A stretch of DNA of 60,631 nt, taken from assembly GCA_910586225.1 (NCBI GenBank), contig CAJUIL010000024.1, positions 1 through 60,631 on the forward strand, in the 5' to 3' direction. Positions 8,823 through 16,031 of the stretch are shown one piece after another. Position 1 is the stretch's first letter, and the number at the start of each line of letters is the position of its first letter. A model generated the notes under the pieces. That model was not told the DNA's origin and made no database searches. It saw only the letters and a list, made by a program, of their open reading frames with translations. The stretch is from an uncultured Eubacterium sp. GTDB lineage: Bacteria; Bacillota; Clostridia; Lachnospirales; Lachnospiraceae. The position numbers and the translations under genes are program-made.

Positions 8823-8915
8823 ATGCGAGGTAAAGAAGTCCTCTTGATTACTCACCAACAAGGACAGGCGGAGCTGTCAACGGTGGACGAAATCCATTTA
8901 CTTTCTGTTAACTGA
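8823..8915 (+). CDS. Possible 30-residue peptide beside a hairpin repeat
   Basis: Between the operon terminator and the hairpin repeat an ATG opens 30 codons, beginning MRGKEVLLITHQQGQAEL and ending LLSVN, then TGA six bases before the repeat. Composition looks protein-like but there is no good ribosome binding site and no recognised family. It may be a fragment of an older gene or part of the same dispersed repeat. Low confidence as a real gene. Confidence 0.25.
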   Translation: MRGKEVLLITHQQGQAELSTVDEIHLLSVN

Positions 8916-8920
8916 CTTGA

Positions 8921-9087
8921 CTAGTGTACTGGCTCGCTGGTATTTATGGTAAGCGTGCTGGATATTTTGTCACTCTGCAAGGCGGATTTTCGACGACGTA
9001 ATGGTGGCTACGGCTAGAAAATCCAACGAAGCAGATGGCAAAATAGGCAGTACGATTGCCATGAATACCAACGAGCCAGTACACTAG
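8921..9087. repeat. 167-bp hairpin (palindromic) repeat element
   Basis: Perfect 16-base inverted ends (CTAGTGTACTGGCTCG and complement) continue into arms that pair for nearly the full length: TGGTATTTATGG with CCATGAATACCA, TATTTTGTCACTCTGC with GCAGATGGCAAAATA, and an inner stem GGATTTTC (8984-8991) with GAAAATCC (9017-9024). Several arm differences are C/T changes that keep G-U pairing. No transposase is encoded. It resembles a MITE or a folded non-coding RNA. The stretch 8748-9123 holds only this element, the terminator and the short ORF. Confidence 0.8.
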
Positions 9088-9123
9088 CTTGGCTATTTAA
9101 GCAAATTCTTTATTTTGATATAT

Positions 9124-9390
9124 TTATTTCAAAATAGGTAATAAAAACTTCAAAAGTGCCAAACCTAAAAATACAGTTATTAACGCAATTACTGGAGAAA
9201 TTATCTTATTTGGAAAATTCATTTTATTCAACAAAACAATATCCAAATTAAACGCAACCAAAAACAATATGAATACAACTACAAATAATAGATTATGGAG
9301 AACAAGGAATTTGTATATAACATATTCCATACAGAAGAAAACAAATATTGAAATCAAGCATAAAGAAAGTAAATGTAACGTTTTTTTCAT
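9124..9390 (-). CDS. Small hydrophobic membrane protein, unknown
   Basis: An 88-residue protein with three predicted helices (about 5-27, 30-50, 60-85) and a short basic loop LNKMNFPNK. The frame is open further upstream, but GGAGGG just before ATG 9390 (MKKTLHLL) sets the start. It is AT-rich, unlike the flanking genes, and sits in a small foreign-looking patch with an XRE regulator. Bacteriocin immunity proteins can look like this, but nothing in the sequence confirms it. Confidence 0.6.
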   Translation of the reverse strand: MKKTLHLLSLCLISIFVFFCMEYVIYKFLVLHNLLFVVVFILFLVAFNLDIVLLNKMNFPNKIISPVIALITVFLGLALLKFLLPILK

Positions 9391-9412
9391 GTTCCCTCCA
9401 TAATGATTTCTC

Positions 9413-9454
9413 AAAATTTGGGGCAACAACGTTTTTGCTGTTACCCCAAATTTT
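9413..9454. terminator. Hairpin between XRE patch and membrane protein
   Basis: An 11-bp stem AAAATTTGGGG/CCCCAAATTTT extended by CAACA/TGTTA, with a loop ACGTTTTTGC. The plus-strand reading is followed by TTTTTT, and the minus-strand reading by TTTTG. No plus-strand gene precedes it, so it may act as a terminator or attenuator between the XRE gene and the 88-residue membrane protein on the minus strand. Confidence 0.6.
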
Positions 9455-9469
9455 TTATGATTTCAAAGT

Positions 9470-9562
9470 TTAGTAGCCATAAAGATAACCAAAATCATTT
9501 TTATACCAATTAAACATACAATACGGCACCAATAGTTTCCACGCTTTTAATCTCCATTGGAA
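9470..9562 (-). other. Short open frame, possible peptide or gene remnant
   Basis: The minus-strand frame is open from just after a TGA at 9563 to TAA at 9470. From ATG 9517 it gives the 15-residue MFNWYKNDFGYLYGY; the upstream part reads WRLKAWKLLVPYC. The aromatic C-terminus is striking, but there is no good start site with a ribosome binding sequence. It could be a short peptide, or the tail of a lost gene, since several glycosyltransferases end in a similar Leu-Val-Pro-Tyr...Trp-Tyr pattern. Unproven. Confidence 0.2.
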
Positions 9563-9572
9563 TCACTGTCTC

Positions 9573-9827
9573 TCAATTATTCAATTTAATGTTTGTTACA
9601 GTCGCATTTATAATTACCTTTTTAGTCGCATCAGACACTTGATATATACATACTCCCAATACATCCACTATTTTATGAGCCAATACCACGCTAGGTATAC
9701 TTTTTCTTGTTTCTATCTTGGATATGTTCGTTCTCGATACACCAACTTTTTGGCTCAACTCGTATTGAGATAAATTCAATGAGACTCTAAACTCCATAAT
9801 TTGATTTTTCAACTTTTGCTCTCCCAT
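9573..9827 (-). CDS. XRE-family transcriptional regulator (small)
   Basis: An 84-residue Cro/CI-type repressor. The helix-turn-helix spans about residues 10-62 (LSQYELSQKVGVSRTNISKIE). The tail after residue 65 is short and beta-like. The promoter at 9840-9868 predicts a transcript starting only about five bases before the ATG, and no ribosome binding site is present, so the message is probably leaderless as in some phage repressors. It lies in the AT-rich patch and likely controls its neighbours or itself. Confidence 0.85.
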   Translation of the reverse strand: MGEQKLKNQIMEFRVSLNLSQYELSQKVGVSRTNISKIETRKSIPSVVLAHKIVDVLGVCIYQVSDATKKVIINATVTNIKLNN

Positions 9828-9839
9828 TGAACTAAATAA

Positions 9840-9868
9840 AGTTTACAACTTTTAGAGATGATTGTCAA
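9840..9868 (-). promoter_or_regulatory. Promoter of the small XRE gene
   Basis: On the minus strand TTGACA (9868-9863), a 17-base spacer and TAAACT (9845-9840). The -10 box ends 12 bases before the ATG at 9827, leaving room for only a very short untranslated leader. Confidence 0.7.
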
Positions 9869-10032
9869 GATTTATTTTCTTTTTGTTGTGCAAAACGTTT
9901 AGTATAGTCGAAAATTAATTATAATTTCTGTGCATATTAACAATATTTGTATAATAGCAAAAAGCGAGATCATGGAGTGCTTTCATTAAATTCTTTTGTG
10001 TTTTTTATGACACATGAAAATTGACGCAGGAG

Positions 10033-10365
10033 TTAAAGCAGGTCAATCATCTTTAGCACCCTGCTTTTTTTCTCCGTGCTGCAGCTTTTCAGCTTTTCCA
10101 AGATCAGCTCGTCCAATGGCTGTTCCAGGCTGTTTTCTGGTTGAAAGGTGTATTCGCCGCTGATAAACACGTCAACGCTGCACTGAAGGATGTTCGCAAT
10201 TTTTACAAGTACAGTCAGAGACGGGTTAGCGCGGCCGCATTCGATATTGGAAATATGGCTGGGATTTACGTCTAAAACATTTGCAATCGTTTCCTGCGTA
10301 ATGCCAAGACAAGTTCTGCGTTTTTTAATATTTGCACCAATAGTTTTAAAATCTAGATCGGTCAT
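10033..10365 (-). CDS. XRE-family transcriptional regulator
   Basis: A 110-residue regulator. The helix-turn-helix (about residues 10-65) contains GITQETIANVLDVNPSHISNIECGRANPS; the rest is a short acidic to basic helix pair that probably dimerises. It is divergent from the MBOAT gene, with two overlapping palindromes at 10395-10415 just upstream of its start. Autoregulation is likely; control of the acylation pair is possible. Confidence 0.85.
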   Translation of the reverse strand: MTDLDFKTIGANIKKRRTCLGITQETIANVLDVNPSHISNIECGRANPSLTVLVKIANILQCSVDVFISGEYTFQPENSLEQPLDELILEKLKSCSTEKKSRVLKMIDLL

Positions 10366-10394
10366 GTCCAGGCCTCCCTGCAGCTTTCTTTTTA

Positions 10395-10415
10395 TTCATT
10401 TTAATGAAGTACTTC
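10395..10415. promoter_or_regulatory. Overlapping palindromes upstream of XRE gene
   Basis: TTCAT-TTTA-ATGAA (10395-10408) overlaps the perfect palindrome GAAGTACTTC (10406-10415), about 30 bases before the XRE start. This is a plausible operator for the regulator. Confidence 0.4.
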
Positions 10416-10528
10416 GTGCAGATTAACAAGCTAAAACAAATATACATTAGCTATAACTAAAGTTTTGGAAGAAAACTGACGATAATACAAAAGAAATTAC
10501 ACATTTGGAAATCAGGAAAGGGAGGATC

Positions 10529-11959
10529 ATGACTTATACATCCTTTGCGTCTTATGTTTTTACGGCGATCATTGTTGTTATTTATTATCTGGTTCCGCTG
10601 CGGGCCCGCTGGGTTGTGCTGCTTATGGCAAGCAGCGCGTTTTATATGCTTGCGTATAAAACGGGATGGTGGCTGCTGCTTGGCTGCGCGCTGCTGTCCT
10701 ATGGGGCGGGTCTGCTGCTTTCGCGATGCAGACGCTATCAAAAAGCAGTACTTGCGGCTGCGGTTGTTAGCTGTATGCTGCCATGGTTCTGCATAAAAAA
10801 CGGGAATTTTATATTGGGGTCTTTGCTCGGAAGGCCGTCCGTTGCATGGATCGTCCCGCTTGGTATATCCTTTTATACAATGCAGATAACCGCTTACTTG
10901 GCGGACATATATGCTGGGCGGATCGAGGCGCAGAAAAATTTTGCGAAATATTTGTTGTTTTTGCTGTTTTTTCCGCAGCTCGTGCAAGGGCCGATACCAC
11001 GGTATGGGCAGCTTTTTCCGCAGCTTGCCAATGGGCGTCGGTTTGATGAGGCGTGCTTTATCAGAGGCTTCCAGCGGATCTTGTGGGGATTTTTCTTAAA
11101 AATGATGATCGCGGACCGGGCGGCTGTCATAGTAAACGAAATCTTTGAGCATCCATATTTGTATACAGGCTGTTATGTGCTCGTTGGCGGCGCTTTATAC
11201 AGCATGGAATTATATGCTGATTTTCTTTCCTGTGTAAAGCTGGCACAGGGAACAGCCGGGCTGTTTGGTATTGAGCTGGTCGATAATTTCAAGCGGCCGT
11301 ATCTGGCGTGTTCAGTAAAAGAATTTTGGCACCGATGGCATATGTCGCTCAGCGGATGGCTGCGCGATTATATTTATATTCCGCTCGGAGGCAGCAGGAA
11401 GGGACGGGCGGCAAAATACCGGAATCTGCTGTTGACGTTTGCGGTGAGCGGTATTTGGCACGGCGCAGGTTACAAGTATTTGTTCTGGGGAATGCTGCAC
11501 GCATTTTATCAGATAGCAGGAGAGCTGTCAGCGCCGTGGCAGGAACGGCTGTATCAAGTCTTGCGTCTGCCGCGCAGCTGTCAAAAAGGGCTGCAGCGGG
11601 CAGGGGTCTTTTTCTTGGTCATGACGGCATGGATCGTTTTTAGGGCTGAAAGCCTGACGACAGGACTTGTTATGGTAAAAAATATGCTTGTGGTATTTAA
11701 TCCGTGGATCTTTTTTAATGATAAGCTGCTCACACTTGGTCTGGATTGGAAGGAATGGTGTGTACTGGCTCTGTCTGCGGCGGTATGGTTTTGGATTGAG
11801 CGCAGGCAGGAGCAGGGGATCTGTATGGGAAAGGTATGGCTGCAAAAACCGGCTTATCTTCGTTTTGCGATGTATCTTTCCGTGATCGTTGTCGTGATGG
11901 TGTTTGGAAGCTATGGATTTGGCTATGAGCCGACAGATTTTATTTATAGGGGATTTTAA
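10529..11959 (+). CDS. MBOAT-family O-acyltransferase
   Basis: A 476-residue multi-pass membrane enzyme of the AlgI/DltB class, which moves acyl groups across the membrane to modify an extracytoplasmic polymer. The conserved region SVKEFWHRWHMSLSGWLRDY and the second histidine in SGIWHGAGYKYLFWG match the family. AGGGAGG four bases before ATG 10529 sets the start (the frame is open eight codons further up). The SGNH protein that follows, three bases away, is the usual partner that completes the transfer. The polymer cannot be named; no dltA or alginate genes are near. Confidence 0.92.
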   Translation: MTYTSFASYVFTAIIVVIYYLVPLRARWVVLLMASSAFYMLAYKTGWWLLLGCALLSYGAGLLLSRCRRYQKAVLAAAVVSCMLPWFCIKNGNFILGSLLGRPSVAWIVPLGISFYTMQITAYLADIYAGRIEAQKNFAKYLLFLLFFPQLVQGPIPRYGQLFPQLANGRRFDEACFIRGFQRILWGFFLKMMIADRAAVIVNEIFEHPYLYTGCYVLVGGALYSMELYADFLSCVKLAQGTAGLFGIELVDNFKRPYLACSVKEFWHRWHMSLSGWLRDYIYIPLGGSRKGRAAKYRNLLLTFAVSGIWHGAGYKYLFWGMLHAFYQIAGELSAPWQERLYQVLRLPRSCQKGLQRAGVFFLVMTAWIVFRAESLTTGLVMVKNMLVVFNPWIFFNDKLLTLGLDWKEWCVLALSAAVWFWIERRQEQGICMGKVWLQKPAYLRFAMYLSVIVVVMVFGSYGFGYEPTDFIYRGF

Positions 11960-11962
11960 AAG

Positions 11963-13453
11963 ATGAGTAAACATATTGGTTTTATAAAGAGGTGCGCGGT
12001 ATTTACCGCGCTGCTTAGCGTTTGTTTCCTATTTGTATGGAAGCTTGTCACTCCGAAATTTTTTATGGATAACGACTGGCCGACGACATCTGCTTACTGC
12101 GGCTTTTATGAAATGGAGGAGGAGTCTGTAGATGTACTGTTTTTTGGGAGCAGCCATGCGGCGTCTTTTTTTATACCGCAGGAGCTGTATAACGATTATG
12201 GCTATACAAGTTATAATCTGGGATGCGAGCAGCAAAATCTGGTCGTTTCTTATTTTTGGCTCAAAGAAGCGCTTCGCAGCCAGAATCCGAAAACGGTTGT
12301 TTTGGATTGTTATATGCTGTTTACATATAATGCAAAAGAGCCGCTGAATACATCTGAGGCCTGTACGCGAAAGGCGCTGGATTATATGAAATGGTCCCCG
12401 GTCAAAATGGAAGCGGTAAAGACGATATGCGAACTGGATCAAAATCAGTCGTTGTTAAGCTATTATCTGCCGAATATCCGCTATCATACAAGGTGGAAGG
12501 GTCTTGGGGCAAATGATTTCAAGGTATGGGAGCGAAAGAAGCATTATGAGCTAAAGGGATATGCTCCGCTGGCGGGATATTGCGGGATTGAGGAATTTTT
12601 GCCGTTTGACGGCAGGAAGGCGGAAAACAGCGCGGTGATGGTGCCGTTGATGGAGGAATATTTGGAAAAGATCCGTTTGTTGTGCGAGCAGCAGGGAATC
12701 GAGCTGCTGCTTGTGAAAAATCCTGCGACAGTCCAGTCGGCAGAAAAATATCAGACTGTGCAAGACTATGCAAAACGGCATGGACTGCAGTATTTCGATT
12801 TTAATGAGAAGGGCCTGTACAAAAAAACGGAGTATTCCTTTGCGTCAGATAATCATGACGGCGGACATGGCAACTTTTGGGGAGCTAGAAAAATAACAAA
12901 GTATATAGGAAGCGTATTAAAGCAGGGCGGACGGCTGCAGAAAAAGACAGCAGCACAATGGGAAGAGACGAAGGATTATTATATGCAGATGATAAAAGAT
13001 TGTGAACTGCCTCATATTACAGAGCTAAATACGTATCTTGCCGCAGTTAACAACGAATACTATAGTGTGTTTCTTGCGACGAAAGGAGATTGGACCGCTT
13101 ACTTAGGAAACGAGTCTGCTGTCTTGCTGCGCAATCTGGGACTGCGCGCGCCGGAGTCTGGGGCTGCTGCCAAGGCGGGATTTCTCGCAGCGGTTTCGGA
13201 CGGTAAGATTCATGAGCAAAGCGGACTGGAGCAGCTGCAGCTGAGCGGGACGGTACGCCGGGGGATTGTGACCTTTCTTATGGAAAGTACAGCACCGGCG
13301 TATGGCGATAGATGCTCGATTGCGGTGGATGGGACAGAGTATTCGAAAAATAGCCGGGGATTAAATGTGGTTGTGCTGCAGCGTGAGACGGGAAGGGTAA
13401 TTGATACCGTGTGCTTTGATACCGGAGCAGAGGGGAGGCCGGCTATTCGATAA
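11963..13453 (+). CDS. SGNH-like (DltD/AlgX-type) acyl transfer protein
   Basis: A 496-residue protein with a single N-terminal membrane anchor (about 10-28) and an extracytoplasmic SGNH-hydrolase-like fold. The block I serine is in FFGSSHAASFF, and the late Asp/His pair is in DNHDGGHGNFWG (about residues 295-307). The last 170 residues add a beta-rich region not typical of DltD. Directly behind the MBOAT gene, it should finish O-acetylation of a surface polysaccharide. A family label beyond SGNH is not certain. Confidence 0.78.
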   Translation: MSKHIGFIKRCAVFTALLSVCFLFVWKLVTPKFFMDNDWPTTSAYCGFYEMEEESVDVLFFGSSHAASFFIPQELYNDYGYTSYNLGCEQQNLVVSYFWLKEALRSQNPKTVVLDCYMLFTYNAKEPLNTSEACTRKALDYMKWSPVKMEAVKTICELDQNQSLLSYYLPNIRYHTRWKGLGANDFKVWERKKHYELKGYAPLAGYCGIEEFLPFDGRKAENSAVMVPLMEEYLEKIRLLCEQQGIELLLVKNPATVQSAEKYQTVQDYAKRHGLQYFDFNEKGLYKKTEYSFASDNHDGGHGNFWGARKITKYIGSVLKQGGRLQKKTAAQWEETKDYYMQMIKDCELPHITELNTYLAAVNNEYYSVFLATKGDWTAYLGNESAVLLRNLGLRAPESGAAAKAGFLAAVSDGKIHEQSGLEQLQLSGTVRRGIVTFLMESTAPAYGDRCSIAVDGTEYSKNSRGLNVVVLQRETGRVIDTVCFDTGAEGRPAIR

Positions 13454-13554
13454 AAATAACCAAACATAGCTCTTGCTTATCTTTCCAATTTATGTCAAAA
13501 TAAAGAAGCAACTCTCAAAAAGGCAGATCAAAAATTTCTCAAGGAGGTTTCAAA

Positions 13555-14160
13555 ATGTATATTATATGCTTGGATCTAGAAGGTGTACTGGTGCCAGAGA
13601 TATGGATCGCGTTTGCGGAGGCGAGCGGTATTGCGCAATTAAAGAAAACGACAAGAGACGAGCCGGACTATGATAAGCTGATGAAGGGCCGTTTGGAAAT
13701 ATTGAAAGAGCATGGTCTTGGGTTAAAGGAGATTCAGGATACGATCGCGCAGATTGAACCGCTTGCGGGTGCAAAGGAATTTTTGGATGAGCTTCGGTCA
13801 CTGACGCAGGTCATTATTATCAGCGATACGTTTGAACAGTTTGCCAAGCCGCTGATGCAAAAGCTCGGCTGGCCGACAATCTTTTGCAATTCGCTGGAGG
13901 TTAGCGGCGATGGGCAGATTACCGGGTATAAAATGCGTGTGGAAAATTCCAAATACACAACAGTAAAAGCGCTGCAGTCGATCGGCTATGACACGATCGC
14001 AAGTGGGGACAGCTATAATGACCTGGGGATGATTCAGGCCAGCAAAGCGGGATTTTTGTTCAAAAGTACGGAGCAGATCAAGGCGGACTATCCACAGTAT
14101 CCGGCTTTTGAGACTTATGAGGAGCTGCTTGGGGCGATCCGCGGCGTGATACAGGAATAA
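13555..14160 (+). CDS. thrH: ThrH-like HAD phosphatase
   Basis: A 201-residue HAD enzyme like ThrH, a phosphoserine phosphatase that can also pass phosphate to homoserine. Motif I is DLEGVLVPEIW (Asp7, with Glu9 in place of the usual second Asp, as in ThrH); motif II is IISDTFEQF; the late motif is SGDSYNDLGM. AAGGAGG nine bases before the ATG gives a strong start. It is monocistronic here, with no serine or threonine genes beside it. Moonlighting in serine supply is inferred from the family only. Confidence 0.88.
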   Translation: MYIICLDLEGVLVPEIWIAFAEASGIAQLKKTTRDEPDYDKLMKGRLEILKEHGLGLKEIQDTIAQIEPLAGAKEFLDELRSLTQVIIISDTFEQFAKPLMQKLGWPTIFCNSLEVSGDGQITGYKMRVENSKYTTVKALQSIGYDTIASGDSYNDLGMIQASKAGFLFKSTEQIKADYPQYPAFETYEELLGAIRGVIQE

Positions 14161-14213
14161 AAAAAGCGTTTTGGAATAAAATCATGAAGGAATCGAAAGG
14201 AAGGTGAACTGGA

Positions 14214-16031
14214 TTGCTGAAAACACTGGCCTCTTATATTGGAGAATTTAAAAAAGATTCCCTGATGACGCCAATCGTTATGATCTTGGAGGTCATTATG
14301 GAAATGCTGATCCCGCTTTTGATGGCATCGATCATTGATGACGGAGTAGAAAAAAATGATATTAACCATATTTATATGATGGGGGCGTGGATGATTGCCG
14401 CAGCGTTTGTAGGGCTGACGGCTGGCGTGCTTGGAGGAAAATATGGTGCAAGGGCTTCCGCGGGCTTTGCGAAAAACCTGCGGGAAGGGATGTTTGTAAA
14501 TATTCAGGATTTTGCGTTTGAAAATATTGACAAGTATTCGACAGCGGGACTGGTTACAAGACTAACGACGGATGTGACAAATCTGCAGAACGCTTACCAG
14601 ATGATCCTGCGTATGTGTGTGCGCGCGCCGTTTTCCCTGATCATCGCGATGATGATGTCCTTTTTTATTTCACCGAAGCTGGCGAGCATTTATTTGATCG
14701 CGGTGATTGTACTGGGCGGTTTTCTGGCGCTGATCATTGTGAATGCCTATAAGTATTTCAGCGCGGTATTTGAAAAATACGATGATCTGAATGCGAGCGT
14801 GCAGGAAAATATATCGGCGATCCGCGTAGTAAAGGCATATGTAAGGGAAGATTATGAGATTGACAAGTTTCAAAAGGCGTGCGGGAACTTGTACCAGATG
14901 TTTATCAAAGCAGAAAACATTGTCGCGTACAATGCTCCTGCGATGATGGTAACAGTATTCAGCTGTATCTTGGGGATCAGCTGGCTGGGCGCCAAAACGA
15001 TCGTCTTGACCGGTGCTACGGAGCTGGAGGTCGGGGATCTGACGAGCCTGCTTGCGTACTGCATGAATATTTTAATGAGTCTGATGATGCTTTCGATGGC
15101 TTTTGTGATGATCACGATGAGCTCGGCAAGCGCAAGGCGTATTTCAGAGGTGCTGAATGAAAAAAGCACGCTGCGCAACCCGGCCAAGCCGGATTTTGAC
15201 GTTCCTGACGGGAGCATCCGGTTTGAGCACGTAAACTTTTTTTACCGGAAACGGACTTCGCAGGCGGATAAAAAGGCAGATGAGCCACTCGCTGACAGCG
15301 GGGCAGATGACAGCGAAAATCTGGTGCTGTCTGATATCAACCTGGATATCCGCTCTGGTGAAACGATCGGGATCATTGGTGGTACCGGAAGCTCGAAATC
15401 CAGCCTGGTCAACCTTGTGAGCCGTCTGTATGATGTTACGGCAGGCTGTGTGAAGGTGGGCGGCAAGGATGTCAGAAGCTATGATATAGAAACGCTTCGC
15501 AACGAAGTGGCGGTTGTACTGCAGAAAAATGTGCTGTTTTCCGGCACAATTTATGACAATCTGCGCTGGGGCGATCTGCAGGCGAGTGAGGAAGAGTGCA
15601 AGAGGGCGTGCCGCTTAGCCTGCGCGGATGAATTTATTGAAGCGATGCCGGAAGGCTATCATACGTATATCGAGCAGGGAGGTACGAATGTGTCTGGCGG
15701 GCAGAAGCAGCGGCTTTGCATTGCGCGTGCGCTGCTGAAAAAGCCGAAGATCCTCATTTTAGATGACTCTACAAGCGCGGTCGACACGGCTACGGATGCA
15801 AGGATCCGCAAAGCGTTCGCAGAGGAAATTCCAGGAACAACGAAGCTGATCATCGCTCAGCGTATTTCTTCGGTACAGAACGCGGACCGCATCATTGTGC
15901 TGGAGCATGGGAAGGTTGACGGATTTGGGACACATGAGGAGCTTTTGGAGAATAACGCGATCTATCGTGAGGTTTATGAGTCGCAGACTGGCGGAGGCGG
16001 AGATTTTGACGAGCATGGAGGTGATCAGTAA
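14214..16031 (+). CDS. Heterodimeric ABC exporter, degenerate subunit
   Basis: A 605-residue half transporter: six transmembrane helices (about 20-300) then an ATPase domain (about 350-590). Walker A is GGTGSSKSS, with Ser in place of the Gly before Lys. The signature is VSGGQKQR. Walker B is ILILDDSTSAVD, with Asp where the catalytic Glu should be, so its own site is weak. It starts with TTG after AAAGGAAGGTGAA. It overlaps the next half transporter by one base. This is the BmrC/TM287-type arrangement for multidrug or peptide export. Confidence 0.9.
   Translation: MLKTLASYIGEFKKDSLMTPIVMILEVIMEMLIPLLMASIIDDGVEKNDINHIYMMGAWMIAAAFVGLTAGVLGGKYGARASAGFAKNLREGMFVNIQDFAFENIDKYSTAGLVTRLTTDVTNLQNAYQMILRMCVRAPFSLIIAMMMSFFISPKLASIYLIAVIVLGGFLALIIVNAYKYFSAVFEKYDDLNASVQENISAIRVVKAYVREDYEIDKFQKACGNLYQMFIKAENIVAYNAPAMMVTVFSCILGISWLGAKTIVLTGATELEVGDLTSLLAYCMNILMSLMMLSMAFVMITMSSASARRISEVLNEKSTLRNPAKPDFDVPDGSIRFEHVNFFYRKRTSQADKKADEPLADSGADDSENLVLSDINLDIRSGETIGIIGGTGSSKSSLVNLVSRLYDVTAGCVKVGGKDVRSYDIETLRNEVAVVLQKNVLFSGTIYDNLRWGDLQASEEECKRACRLACADEFIEAMPEGYHTYIEQGGTNVSGGQKQRLCIARALLKKPKILILDDSTSAVDTATDARIRKAFAEEIPGTTKLIIAQRISSVQNADRIIVLEHGKVDGFGTHEELLENNAIYREVYESQTGGGGDFDEHGGDQ

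Noticed and set aside
10033..10365. Prophage repressor
   Set aside because: No integrase, attachment site or phage structural gene is nearby; XRE regulators are common outside phages.
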